Position numbers and translations under genes: made by a program. From the NCBI GenBank assembly GCA_964020085.1, contig OZ026607.1:1568103-1632102 (forward strand): DNA of 64,000 bases, given 5' to 3'. Positions 21,787 to 31,985 of this stretch are shown piece by piece; positions within the stretch are counted from its first letter, which is position 1; the number at the start of each line of letters is the position of its first letter. Under the pieces are notes generated by a model. The model worked only from the letters and a program-made list of their open reading frames with translations. It was not told the DNA's origin and ran no database searches. This DNA comes from Micromussa lordhowensis. Lineage: Eukaryota > Cnidaria > Anthozoa > Scleractinia > Lobophylliidae.

Positions 21787-24700
21787 TGATTTCTTTCAGG
21801 CTTCTTCTTTCCAGTTGCTTAAATTGGAAAATTCACTGCGATGATCATTCTTCGATTTCTACTTTTTTTTAATCGTGTTTCATTCAATTTGAACAATGTC
21901 AAACTTTGATCAAACATTGCAAAACATTATGTTCGTTCAATCCTTTTGGCCACTCCGTCAGTTTAACATCGACATGCTTGGTCACCAAACAATTAGTGTT
22001 TGATCGTGTTTGGTCGCCAAACATTTTCCGTTTGGACAGGACTTTAGAGGATGAGGTCACGCCATGCTTGTTGATTCTAGTTTAAAGACTTCAAAGGAGC
22101 TCAGTCAGGAGATTTTGAGTTATTTTGGCCACGGGCAAACTTACCTTTAAACTGAAGGAAACCTGAACATAATAGTTTACTAAGATAGAAAAACATCAAA
22201 GAGATAATAATAAACCATAAAGGAACAGGGCTGGTTAAGAATGGAGAAGATTAACACGGATTACAAACAACGAACTTGAAAAATTTAGGTTAACCTTTTC
22301 AAGATGCGTTACCGTGACGTAGCCTCTTTCATACAAGCTGGTCTTATAAATAGAAAAGATCACGTTCTTCCCTGGATCATTCTTCTTTCAAACAGATTGA
22401 TCTTATTTTGGGAGGACAACGACAAAGGCAATCCCTTTATTTCAACGGCCTCGCTTCTATTGACTCGTGAACGTTACATCCGGGATGTAAAACCGTACAG
22501 TTGCTTGGAAACAAAGCGAGTGAGAACGCCGTCAGCTGTTTACTTTCCCATAATCGGTCATCATTTTCTCTTGTGGCAAGAGCAAGGTCGAGGAACATGG
22601 GTGATTGGGGGAGAACTCCTACAAGGTAAGTGGTCAATAGGTATTATTAAATACTGGTTCATTTGATAATGTAATTCAAGAGTTTTCACTGGCGTTACAC
22701 GCCTCGTTGGCTATCTACCATCTCATATCTAACACGCGTTCGAGGAATAATTGTAAAATGCTTTGCGCGCTGAATTGGCTATAATCATGACATATCCAAC
22801 AAGCGCGAGTGGAATAATTGTTAAATGCTCTTATTCAATATCAATAAACGATACAGTGCTTCTCTCATCTCGCGGGTTACTAGCGCTATCCTCAAAAGAT
22901 ATTTGATGCATGATGCGGGAGGAGGGGAGGGGGTAGCAATACTCCTAGAAAATTCATGTTAGGGAAACCAAGGTAAACTTCGGCAGTTTGGACCAGTTGG
23001 TTTGATGGAGTATAACTCGCATTTTTTGTGTCATGATTTACCACTACATTCTCAAAACAAGCATAAAAGTAAGTGTATTGCAGTAAGTAAGGAGAATAAA
23101 TATTTTAATTCTGAATACTGAATTCCTACCTTGGAACTTATCTAAATCCCATGCTTCGCAGGTAATCTCCAAGATACGTTTGGCAGGCAACAGAAGAAGC
23201 CTGTCACACTTTACAATAGCAACCTCCGAGGTGCATTTGTCACGTGGCAGGAGGGGGGCGTAATATTGGGCCGCCAGATTACTATGGCATCGCGACCCCT
23301 TTGCAGTCCACCTTGTACATCACAGCAGACTTGCGCGGTGCAAGATAAGTGTGTCTCGAGAACTGGAGGTAGGTATTGTGTTCGTCCTTACTTAAGGCAA
23401 AATTATAAGTTTTATGGGGACAAATACTTGATATTTCTCGTTTCATTGCTCTCTCCAACTGAACAATTTTGCCAGCACTTTCTTTGTTGTTTCCAGACTC
23501 TTGCACATCTAACAATGGCGGTTGCAGTCATACATGTACGTCCTTACGTCATTGGAAGGTGCAATGTTCGTGTCCAGCGGATATGCAGCTCATGGAAGAC
23601 GGAAAAACATGTCACAGCGGTAAGTTATTGACAGTGGTCAACTCCTCTTCCGGTTTTCATGGCCTTCGAAGTCTGAAAGAATTTGAAGTAAAAACATGCG
23701 AGAATTCTTTGTGCGAGACAATGGTAAATCTCAGGGAGGCAATTCATGAGGGACTCGAGCGGACCCGAGAGAGAGCGGCGGAAAACGAGCCTTATCGTTT
23801 TGCCTTCGGTTATACTCACAGTTTCCCGCTCAACATTTCTTTCTTAAAGCGCTGAACATGCCGCACACGGCACCTAACCAGTGAGTTTATTTTAACACTC
23901 ACCTTGCCTCCCTACCCAGTTCCTCCATGTCATGGCAAGACACCCGTGGTAAACCCGCGGACCAGCCGTGATTATTTCTGTGGAATAGGATTTCCAAGAA
24001 ATAACTGTCCTGCCAACTCGTACTGTCACATTTCTCCAGATGATGCGTTTGCCAAATGCTGTCCAGGTAGGCTACTTTTCATCACAGAAAATAAAAATCA
24101 ATTGTCAAAATTGTCTATAAACACAGACGTTTCGGGTGTATTACCCTTCTTCAGTGTGAAAAATAACCGTTGAAATAAGCAATATGTTAGCTACGTTAAA
24201 AGGAAGTACGTACGCGTAAAAAGTAGCGCGCGCACAGTTCAAAAGTATTTGAAATTAATTCACACTGAAGAAAGGTAATACGCCCGAAACGTCTGTACTT
24301 TATAGACAATTTTGACACTTGTTGATTTTTTTTTTCTTAAATATCAACTTTATCTTTTACTACCAAGTGTCACGCATCACCAACGACTTTTCCTGAGTCC
24401 ATTTATTTACTTTTCATCACATCTGTCTTAGTTTAGTTGTAGTTCGTATATTGGTATCTTACAGCAAACTATTAGAGAGGAGGACGTTTATGGCAAACGG
24501 CAAAACTTTTTACCGTCTGTCTTTAGCCGTTTTTACACTCAGCGAGATATTAGTATTTGCTTTGAATAAGTGACGTTTTCCCTATTTCTCTGTTGGATTG
24601 ATTAAACAATTGAAGAAAGACTGAAAAAAATTAGACACAACTTCTGTTGTTTGACTAAAACCTCATTCTTATTCTCTCTCTATTAAATTGAACTCTCTAT

Positions 24701-27700
24701 CACCTTACGCAGTCAGAAAGAAGGGCAAACCCTCCCACGAATGAAGTAAATTAGAAATAGCTAAAACATTTCGAAAGTTCTCACACCAGGTTTTCTTATA
24801 ATTTATCTGTGTTGGTTTAAGGTTTGACTCTACAGGAGTCGTCATCCACGGTATTTTGAGTTACTTTGGCCACCTTCAAAATTACCTTTAAATTGAAGGA
24901 AACCTGAAAATAAAAGTTAACTAAGATAGAAAACCATCAAAGAGATAATAGCGGAGCTCCGGCGGCCCGAAGGGCCGCCAAGCGGAGCCCCATAACCATA
25001 TAGGAAAAAGAAACCCATGTATGGATTTTCTCATGGTTAATCATGGACAGCGGTATTGCTCGTGGGCGCGTACGCACGACGGCGACGACAACGACGACGA
25101 CGACGACGACGGTGGAGTCGCGCAAGATGGCGGCCATAAGGGGACCTCTAAACCAAAAGGAGGCTTAATTTTTCGCGTGCTTTCTGGAGCTCAACGCGGC
25201 TACACAATATGCTAGGTCAGCTAAAGGAGTAACGTTTGTCGTGTTTACGTGGAAACTGGAAGATTTCCAAACTGGAAGATTTCTGGCTAATTTATTTAAC
25301 TACAACTAGTACTACGCAATAGGGTCAATGCAATGATAAAACCTTGGAACAATGCTCACATGTTAACATCATTCAGATAATATTTTAGCCCAATAGTTTT
25401 TGGCAATTCTTTATTAAACAATCAAAGTAATTTTCACAATTTCCTCTGATAATGTTTTGATTTCTTAATCCACTCGTTTGACTTCTGGATTGAAAAAAGC
25501 AGTTCATTTCAGTTGAAAGAAAAACTAAACACCAAACAATATGCAGAAAACCTTGCAGCAAAGTTACAAAACTGAACTCAAAATTCAACCTTATCCTGGA
25601 TAAGCCTAATCGGGCTACAGGAGCTCCGCTTTTAGGTTGACCTAAATCTATATTATTATAACATAGCTAGCAGAGCCGCGCAATCAAATTCAGTATACGT
25701 AAGCGTGCTCAAAATCGGTAAGTACTTGGTGTATCCCTTATCATAGTGTATTTAGAACGTAGCATAGTATATTTATCCTTATTATAGTGTATTAGATACA
25801 CTATAATATCTGGAAGGGATACATGAAGTACTTAGGTCAAAATCCCGATAGTGCACGCTGATAGCGTGAGCAAATCGCTTCGCCAGAATTTTGGTTTTTC
25901 GCGCGAGCGGCCCATGGTTAGCGCGGGGGAAAATATTATATTTCGCGACAATAATAGATACAAACAGAGACTCGACCCACCAGTCCCAAAACGAAGACAA
26001 TTTTGCGACCTTTTCTCTTGGGCTAGAGTTCTTAAATGAGGCAGAAAAAGAGAAAAACAAAGGAGACTCGGCATCAGCGCCGTCGCGATTCGCTTCACTG
26101 TCCGTTTTTCGCGTCGGATTTGATGCACAATTCCACCGGCTATGTTATAAAACAATTGGTTCATGCTTTCATGCTCAAGAAGTTAGAGTTGCCCTCGGCT
26201 ATCGCCTCGGGCAACTCTTACGCTTCTTTCGTGCTCTCCAAACTTCCCGCACGCTCCATAACTCGATAGTGCACGCTAAAGCACAAACCAATTGCTAATT
26301 AACCCATGAAAGAACAAGGATGGAGAAGATTATTACGGATTACAAACAATGAGCTTGAAAATTTTAGGCTAAACTTTTCAAGTTGGGGAAAGCGTGACAT
26401 AGTTCCTTTAAAAGTGAAAAGATTTATTCAAAACTTCAAACACAAACTTCTCCTGTTTTTATTTAACAGCTCCTTTACCAAGTTATTCGGTGTTGGTTGC
26501 TGCCACTTCTTCAATATGGCAGCTCTTTGTGGACACCAAACAAGACAGAACCATTTTTCAGAAGCTGCAGATAGATAATCCCGAGAGGGTTGTCGCACTA
26601 GATTATAACCCGGTTGATAAGCGCATTTACTGGAGTGATACCTCAGCCAATGCAATAAAACGCATGTCAGTGACTGGCGTTGGAGGAGTAGATACTTTGG
26701 TTGGGTGAGCAGATATTTTTTTCCACAGATGGAAAGAACTTCAATTCACCTATGGTGCCATTAATGAGAGGGTTAGCCTGTTCTAATCCATGAAAATTCT
26801 TCCGGCAATCCTCAATATTCAACCTCGATATTCTTAAGTCTTACTTTTCTAGCCCCGATGCCGTTTATTCCTAGACTAAAATTCAATTACTGTAGCCATC
26901 CCTTAAATTCCCTAAACGTTTTTTCATGTATTTCTCAAATTGGGGTGTTCCTGTCAGTTCCTGACTGATTGAATTAAAAGGATAGGTCATTTCCGAGTTA
27001 TCTTTACTGTTGGTTTGATTCTGTAAACACAGGAAAGATGTTGGAGTAGTGGATGGTTTGGCACTTGATGTGGAAGATGATTTACTGTACTGGACAGATG
27101 TCACTTATCGGAACATACAGCGCGCTGACTTAGATGGTGGAAACCGAAGGACGATACTTAAAGGCTTAGACAAGCCTAGGGCCATAGTTCTTTATAAGGC
27201 CAGAAGGTTAGTGAAATCTCCTATGTTTCCTGGCGCACAGTTGTTAGCAGGCTTGTGTGGTACAATATATGCACCCCATACATGGCGCGCCTACCGCAGG
27301 CTCGATTACCAGTCGCTGTTCGGGAGAACATGACCGCACTCCTTTAGAGAACCTGCGGGAAGCGTACCCGAGAGAGCTGCAAGTCGAGCCTGAATTATTA
27401 GCAGATACTTGGAATATTTAGTGTGCGATATTGGATAGTGTTGGTGGCTTGTGAAAACGTCATTGTAACACGAGGAATCTCACGTAGTTTTTACTTTGCA
27501 GAGTTCTATGCAAGAGCTTATCGGACAAAGTAGCAGTTCTTACTTCTTTGAAAATCTTCGGAAGTGTACGAGTATTTTTGAAACCTTTCGAAAGTTCTCG
27601 TAAAATCCCCGCTCACTTTCAATGATTTTCATCGGTGTTCCAAAGAGAAGAACCCGTGAAACAATTGAGATATTTTGAAACATACAGCCTTCTACTCGCG

Positions 27701-28547
27701 TTAATGGTTCAGCACTATGTTCGACAGGGCTGTTATTACATTCAAGAGAAGGAATAGAGGATCTGTTCTGTGGGACAAGATTCCCTCGGAAATCAGACAC
27801 CTGGCTAGTTTAAAAGCGTTTAAAACCTCACTGAATGGGAAAGATTATTTTTAGTGCACTATAAATTAAAGAACGTTTTATTAGATAGGTTTTTACTGTA
27901 CACTAGTTAAATAGTTCGAAAGTGGATATATGGAAGATCATATATTTGAACTGCGGAGGAAGATTTGAAGAGCAGGTGACTAAGATAGAATAACACCAAA
28001 GAGATAATAATAAATCACAAACTAGGAACAAGGATGGTTAAGGATGCAGAAGATTAACGTGGATTACAAACGACGAACTTTCGTATATTCACTTGCATTC
28101 TTCACCATCTACGGGTATATTACGAACTCATTACACGATCAGCACCCAGTTGGCTCGATAGCTCAGTTGGTAGAGCACTGCACCGGTATCGCAGAGGTCA
28201 TGGGTTCGAATCCCGTTCAGGGCTGAATCTTTTATCAGGTTTTAATTTCACAACTGCCTAAGTTGTGTATACAACTGCCATGATCAATCATGTCTTCAAA
28301 GTTAGATGGTTCGTTAGTTAATGTAACTAATTTATTCCTGAAAATATAAGGTTTGTTTTCAACACGACTCCTAGGAAGAGCATTGTTATGATAAGATTTC
28401 GCGTTTTAAATAAAGATTGATTGATCGATTGATTGATTGATTGATTGTTTGATTGATTGATTGATTGATTGTTTGATTGATTGATTGATTGATTGAATGT
28501 TTGATTGATTGATTGATTGTTTGATTGATTGATTGATTGATTGTTTG

Positions 28548-28580
<33 letters not shown>

Positions 28581-31500
28581 GTACTCCTAGATAATCGTTT
28601 AATGCTGCTGACACCATGATACGCTTCGACAGTCACTTAAACGAGTTAAAATAACTAGACTAAAAAGTCGTAGGTAACGACTTTTTAGTCTAGTTATTTA
28701 TTTTTTCAAGATGAGTTCTTAAAGTTGATGCATCTTGAAAAGTTTAGCCTAAATTTTTCAAGTTCGTCGTTTGTAATCTGTGTTAATCTTCTCCATCCTT
28801 AACCATCCTTGTTCCTTTATGGTTTGTTATTATCTCTTTGGTGTTTTTCTATCTTAGTCAGGTACTCTGTTCAGGTTTATTTCAATTAAATGTAAATTTT
28901 TACGTATTAAAAACTAACTCAAAACCCCGTGACTGAGCTCGTTTAACCTGACCTGTGTTTTATCTTCTGCCTAACAACTAGGTTGATGTTTTGGACCGAC
29001 TGGGGAATTGTACCTAAGATTGAACGTTCTGATCTAGATGGTGGAAGCAGACGATCTATCGTTCAAGGAGATTTGCAACGGCCAAATGGTTTAGTTATCG
29101 ACGAAACCTCACTGAAGCTTTTTTGGGCAGACGCTGGCCTTGACAAAATAGAGACCTCCAATTTGATGGTAAAACATTTCCTCTGGATTCTTTCCATGAA
29201 CTTTCTTTCTTTTTTTTCTTATGCTAGATAAAAGACAAACCTTCAAGTGATCCAGCGTTTCACTATAAATCTGAATTTACGCGTTAATTTTGAACCACAC
29301 TGGTTGGCGTACTCTTCTTTTGTTAAGGCAGTGTTCACTGCATGGTGCTTATTTCAGTTCGCATTTAATATAGGGTAGTCTGTTATTTATGCAGTTTAAA
29401 TGCTCTTATTGACAATAATTGCATCATAATTCGTAGATACGTCTCATTAAAAATCTGACGTCAATACATTACTTGACCAGTGACGTCATCAATCACGTTC
29501 ATTGCACGTGTGACATTGACGGTCAGTCTTTTAGGCATTCTCGTCTCGTTTCTTGGTCGGCGAAGCGGACAATTTTTAACGGGTAAAACTGGGGACGAGT
29601 ATGGTCGTTAGGACATTACATAGAATATCGATAGCTCTTTCTGGAGTTCTCTTCTCGCCTTAATTGGAAAACGCTTACTATTTTGTTGTTTTCAGGGTCG
29701 AGGGCGCCGAGTATTGCTGAGTGCTCCACATGTTAAGCACCCTTCCTCACTCGCCATTCTAAACAACAGGTAAAGATCCACAAAATCATAAACCAAACCA
29801 CAAACCAAATCATATCTCTTCAGACTGCCTCATTAAAGACTGCATTATCTATCATTTTCAGATTGTTCTGGAGTGACTGGGAAACGACCGGGATTCACTC
29901 AGTCGATAAAGAGACTGGTAAAGATGTTGAGACTATAGCCCAGGGCCTTGATCGGCCAACAGGGTTTGCTGTGTTTGAGGCTGCGCCTCCAGGTTTGTGA
30001 TACCCAGTCCTTTGCACGCACTTCAAGTCGTTTCTCATCAACACTTTTAGCAATTAGAAAAATAAAATCGTCTCAAAATTCCCCACTGTGAAGCCAAAAA
30101 CAACCTTAATTGAAAGTTTAAACTCTTGCGGCATGCAGAATTATTTAATTGGAGTTTTCACCCACCAGTTTGGTTGTCTCGTATTTGGTTTGTCGCGTTT
30201 TTTTGTAACATGAAACTGATAAGCCTCTTACACGTTGTTTAGCCTTGTGCCTTTGCGGTTGACCTCTGCCTAAATTAAAAACCTAAACCTTTATATTTCC
30301 AGGATTAATTTAAAATGTAATTCAAGTGTTCACCTGAGAACTGATCTTTTCTGGATATTACAATACCGATTCTAAGAACTGCTTTATGTGCACATGTATT
30401 GTAACAACGAAAATCTCCAAATTTGAATTTGAATTCAGTTGTGAGAAAATCGATTAAGTCTTAGTTCAGTCCCTGAATTTTAAATTTCAAGTAGCCAGCT
30501 CCCCCCACCCCCTATCGCTTTTTTTAAATAAGTGTAAATATATGTATGTGGACCAAATGTTTTTGTTGCTGAACTCTTTCCTTCCCCGCTCTATACGGGG
30601 GTTAACTCGGGGGGGGGGGGGGCGAAGGGGAGAGAGCATTCTCGTCCCCAGAGCCTACGATCCTTCTGGCCTGTGGTTGGGATCGAGAGCTCTGGTTTGG
30701 TCCAACACCGGAAGTCCGTGAATCACGGACTTCCCGTCAAATCCAGCAAATCTGATTGGTTGACAATGCGAAACGAATACTCTGTGCATGCTCAGAATAT
30801 CGGGTCCGGCCAGAGCTCTCGATCCCAACCACAGGCCAAAAGGATCGTAGGCTCTGGGGACGAGAATGGGGAGAGAGAGAAAGGGTCCAGGATAACTGGC
30901 ATGCGCATGCATGTGAATTTCCTAAGATGAATGTAGATTGTCATATTTGGAAGGATGGACATATTCGACGTAACATTTCTGTTAATAAAAAAATCTTTCT
31001 ATTTTCTTTTAGGCTGCGGCAGATCAACCCTTGCGACTCGTGGCAGAATCGTTAACGGTAAGAAGGTGGAGAAGGGGTCATACCCGTGGATGGCAAGTCT
31101 TTGGGACAAAAGGAGAAAAAGGCATTTCTGTGCTGGATCACTGGTGGCTGACAGATGGATAGTTACCGCTGCCCACTGTGTCACCTCGGGTAAGATACAG
31201 AAATATACACGCTTGCGCATTAAACCGAAAGTGCCCATTAGGCGAAGAAAATGATCCTGTATTTAAGAGTGCACTTGTTCATCACTGCTACTGTTTGACG
31301 ATTCTCCTGAACATAAATGTCCTAGAAATATACACTGTTTGGTTTTGTGTTTGTAGGTATATCAGTGGACGATATCGAGGTCAGTCTTGGTAAATTGTTC
31401 GTTGACAAGAGCAAACATCCAGAACGCGAAACAGCACAGATAATTAGTGCTGACAGGATTATAATTCATCACCAGTTCTCCACCAAAAAAGACGACTACG

Positions 31501-31985
31501 ACTCAGATATTGCCCTGATTCACCTCAGCAGCGACGCGGTTTTCACTGATTACGTCAGACCAATCTGCCTGCCTCAGGGTAAGAAGGACGGAGATAAATC
31601 TCTGTTGAGGCCAGGAAATGTCATGGTGATTACAGGCTGGAGCGGGATAAAAAAGCCAGGTATAGCCCTTAGGAGACTGCACCAAGTTACTGTACCCATT
31701 GTGAATCAAACCTTGTGCAAGAAAGCGCACCGTAAATACCCTGTCACGACCAAGATGTTCTGCGCCGGCTATCATAATGGGTCACGTGGTGACGATTGCA
31801 AAGGAGACTCGGGAGGACCGCTGGCCATCGACAACAGCCAATCACTTAGCGATGATGATCAACGCTGGGTGCTCGCGGGCGTCGTTTCCTGGGGGAATGG
31901 TTGTGGTGGAATTGGAAAATATGGCGTGTACACCAAAGTGTCAGCTTTTGCTCAGTGGATCAACAATCAGATAAATTCGGGTTAA
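15453..31985 (+). CDS. Secreted mosaic serine protease: FN3-like, beta-propellers, EGF, lustrin-like Cys domain, trypsin
   Basis: An 18-exon model whose coding length sums to 3,909 nt (1,302 residues). Exons: 15453-15513, 16897-16974, 17058-17232, 17842-18082, 18961-19216, 20126-20371, 20803-21340, 22396-22625, 23162-23368, 23497-23619, 23920-24066, 26470-26704, 27033-27206, 28982-29168, 29696-29769, 29862-29992, 31013-31189, 31357-31985. All junctions are GT-AG and in frame. Order: signal peptide 1-20, propeptide-like stretch ending in furin-type RVRR at 67-70, FN3-like ~80-185, propeller-like repeats 186-~655, EGF and Cys-rich ~655-767, YWTD propeller 768-1034, trypsin 1047-1302. The trypsin domain keeps the activation site R-IVNG (1046/1047), His1089, Asp1144, Ser1245 and Asp1239, so cleavage after Arg/Lys is expected. 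It probably acts extracellularly. I do not recognise a named orthologue with this exact order. The first exon chosen is the one nearest exon 2; three upstream copies could replace it. Confidence 0.85.
16897..16974 (+). CDS. Protease gene exon 2
   Basis: 78-nt exon, phase 1 to phase 1, preceded by TTATTTAG and followed by GTAAGT. It encodes AFEDEVLVINSDLGDLQ and continues to a Gly/Ala junction codon. It is acidic and lies between the signal peptide and the RVRR site, so it is probably propeptide. An inverted copy occurs at 12-89. Confidence 0.82.
17058..18082 (+). CDS. Protease gene exons 3-4: furin-type site and FN3-like domain
   Basis: Exon 3 (17058-17232) contains ARVRRQ, a furin consensus (R-X-R-R), then KVQNLTAKQDCDGILLQW, which resembles the first strands of a fibronectin type III fold. 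Exon 4 (17842-18082) completes it with FNIYRST and YYAVTVVDGEGQEEKAV. Exon 3 ends in phase 2 and exon 4 in phase 0. If the donor at 18,083 is not used, the frame ends at TAG 18,098-18,100, followed by two AATAAA signals (18,123 and 18,133). Confidence 0.82.
18120..18560. repeat. Intronic element with about 30-bp inverted ends
   Basis: AAATTGAATAAAGCGTTCTC followed by CGGTAAA near 18,126-18,151 is mirrored by TTTACCAGAGAATGCTTTAT near 18,525. The arms differ at a few bases. The left arm contains the two AATAAA motifs discussed for exon 4. Target duplication not resolved. Confidence 0.4.
18961..23368 (+). CDS. Protease gene exons 5-9: beta-propeller-like repeats
   Basis: Exons 18961-19216, 20126-20371, 20803-21340, 22396-22625 and 23162-23368 encode residues 186-677. 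Recurrent blade-like strands include WPSVAYNIKTDEYMIVFQ, PNIFFDSKRDEIFFTC, KPKIFHDLKTDKVYYSC, PSAVYFPIIGHHFLLWQE and NSNLRGAFVTWQE. Each pairs a Pro/aromatic strand with a second hydrophobic strand, as in five- or six-bladed propellers. I cannot name the family. Exon 9 ends in a Cys-rich stretch (CSPPC...TCAVQDKC) leading into the EGF exon. The start of exon 8 at 22,396 was chosen from the strong TTTCAAACAG acceptor and phase match. Confidence 0.75.
19560..19755 (-). mobile_element. tRNA-derived SINE in protease intron 5
   Basis: Read on the minus strand, GTGCAGTGGTAAGAGCTC resembles an A-box and GTTCGATTCCGG a B-box. The body (GAGAACCAACAACAAACTC on the plus strand) matches the copies at about 3,480-3,520, 33,000-33,040 and, more diverged, 56,390-56,480. 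Confidence 0.6.
21468..21652. repeat. Long near-perfect hairpin
   Basis: The arm with CTGCGGTTATAGATGAAAGT (from about 21,498) is mirrored by ACTTTCATCTATAACCGCAG (to about 21,621), extending through GAATGATCATCGCAGT on the inner side and ATATATGAATTA on the outer side. The central loop is about 45 bp. Part of the inner arm recurs after the tRNA-like unit at about 21,806-21,853. Confidence 0.75.
21715..21785 (+). mobile_element. tRNA-Thr-like unit, SINE head
   Basis: 71 nt with a perfect 7-bp acceptor stem (GGCTTCA/TGAAGCC), a perfect T arm ACGGG TTCGAAT CCCGT, and an anticodon-loop-like CCGGTAT giving GGT (Thr). U33 is replaced by C and the closing pair of the anticodon stem is mismatched. 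A similar head occurs at 28,152-28,224. These defects and the shared flanks favour a tRNA-derived SINE over a functional gene. Confidence 0.6.
22100..22310 (+). repeat. Dispersed repeat (AAGATAGAAAAACATCAAAG family)
   Basis: The series CTAAGATAGAAAAACATC, AAAGAGATAATAATAAACC, GGAGAAGATTAACACGG and AACTTGAAAAATTTAGG recurs, in part, at 24,825-24,955, 26,285-26,385, 27,960-28,080 and inverted at 28,735-28,870. Ends differ among copies. It is an interspersed repeat in the protease introns and has no coding potential. Confidence 0.6.
22685..22830. repeat. AACAATTATTCCA-type MITE fragment pair
   Basis: Two related segments (GAGGAATAATTGTAAAATGC at about 22,742 and GTGGAATAATTGTTAAATGC at about 22,810) with ATCTCATATCTAACACGCG and ATGACATATCCAACAAGCG between. 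Related copies occur at about 36,215-36,285 and 63,523-63,655. Confidence 0.5.
23497..24066 (+). CDS. Protease gene exons 10-11: EGF-like and lustrin-like Cys domains
   Basis: Exon 10 (23497-23619) reads SCTSNNGGCSHTC...VQCSCP and ends in TCHS, the six-Cys spacing of an EGF module like those that precede YWTD propellers in LDL-receptor relatives. Exon 11 (23920-24066) reads DYFCGIGFPRNNCPANSYC...KCCP, resembling lustrin/EB-type Cys-rich repeats. Both exons are phase 1 to phase 1, so they can be shuffled as units. Confidence 0.82.
24091..24331. mobile_element. Hairpin MITE in protease intron 11
   Basis: The arm AATTGTCAAAATTGTCTATA...GACGTTTCGGGTGTATTACC (about 24,099-24,150) is mirrored by GGTAATACGCCCGAAACGTC...TATAGACAATTTTGAC (about 24,273-24,316), with the inner pair CTTCTTCAGTGTG/CACACTGAAGAAAG. 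It has no coding capacity. Confidence 0.65.
25078..25113. repeat. GAC trinucleotide tract
   Basis: An imperfect (GAC)n run inside protease intron 11, next to a GGAGCTCCGGCGGCCCGAAG segment at 24,954. Open frames across it give only homopolymeric Asp or Val. Confidence 0.7.
25717..25836. mobile_element. 120-bp MITE, copy 2, with 8-bp target duplication
   Basis: Nearly identical to 5,282-5,401, here flanked by TCAAAATC at 25,709-25,716 and 25,837-25,844. It lies in protease intron 11. The different flanking duplications of the two copies fix the element ends exactly. Confidence 0.87.
26470..29992 (+). CDS. Protease gene exons 12-16: YWTD (LDL-receptor class B) propeller
   Basis: Exons 26470-26704, 27033-27206, 28982-29168, 29696-29769 and 29862-29992 encode residues 768-1034. 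YWTD-type repeats are clear: DNPERVVALDYNPVDKRIYW with SDTSANAIKR; DGLALDVEDDLLYWTDV with IQRADLDGGNRR; LMFWTDWG with IERSDLDGGSRR; LKLFWADAGLDKIE; LFWSDWETTGIHSVDKETG. Each repeat has the usual W-[TSA]-D and D-L-D-G-G features. Family knowledge suggests a six-bladed extracellular protein-binding propeller. It ends with a short linker before the protease exons. Confidence 0.86.
28152..28224 (+). mobile_element. tRNA-Thr-like SINE head
   Basis: GCTCAGTTGGTAGAGCA (A-box), the GCACCGGTATCGCAG arm with GGT anticodon, and GGGTTCGAATCCCG (B-box). The acceptor ends pair poorly. The same head occurs at 21,715-21,785. The tail (TGAATCTTTTATCAGG onward) leads into AT-rich sequence. It is a SINE or tRNA pseudogene, not a good tRNA gene. 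Confidence 0.6.
28412..28581. repeat. TGAT/GATT microsatellite
   Basis: About 170 bp of ATTG/TTGA tetranucleotide repeats with periodic GATTGTTT interruptions roughly every 24-32 bp. It lies in protease intron 13. The interruptions suggest a longer-period repeat amplified from the tetranucleotide. Confidence 0.9.
30637..30868. mobile_element. 232-bp MITE in protease intron 16
   Basis: Inverted arms of about 60 bp begin CATTCTCGTCCCCAGAGCC and end with its complement GGCTCTGGGGACGAGAATG. They continue through ACGATCCTTCTGGCCTGTGG and GATCGAGAGCTCTGG. The direct repeat GGGAGAGAG lies on both sides (30,628-30,636 and 30,869-30,877). A small inner hairpin ACGGACTTCC/GGAAGTCCGT is also present. 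Confidence 0.8.
31013..31985 (+). CDS. Protease gene exons 17-18: trypsin-like catalytic domain and stop
   Basis: Exon 17 (31013-31189) reads a CGR linker, TRGRIVNGKK (activation site) and VTAAHC (His). Exon 18 (31357-31985) reads DYDSDIALIHL (Asp), CKGDSGGP (Ser) and VVSWGNGCGG with GKYGVYTKV (S1 pocket glycines). The Asp six residues before the catalytic Ser predicts Lys/Arg specificity. TAA stop at 31,983-31,985. Length is normal for an S1 domain. Confidence 0.92.

Larger units (their letters stand above)
21379..22039. mobile_element. Composite non-autonomous element in protease intron 7
   Basis: Terminal CTGTCCAAACCTAAAATG and the complement of CATTTTCCGTTTGGACAG face each other, with further short inverted matches inward (TGTTTGGC, ACCAAACA). 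Flanks CCCTTAG and GACTTTAG are only partly alike, so the duplication is uncertain. The interior holds a long hairpin (21,468-21,652) and a tRNA-like unit (21,715-21,785), so other repeats appear nested in it. Confidence 0.5.

Noticed and set aside
28327..28636. INQS-repeat proteins on the minus strand
   Set aside because: They are translations of the tetranucleotide microsatellite in an intron, open in several frames for that reason.
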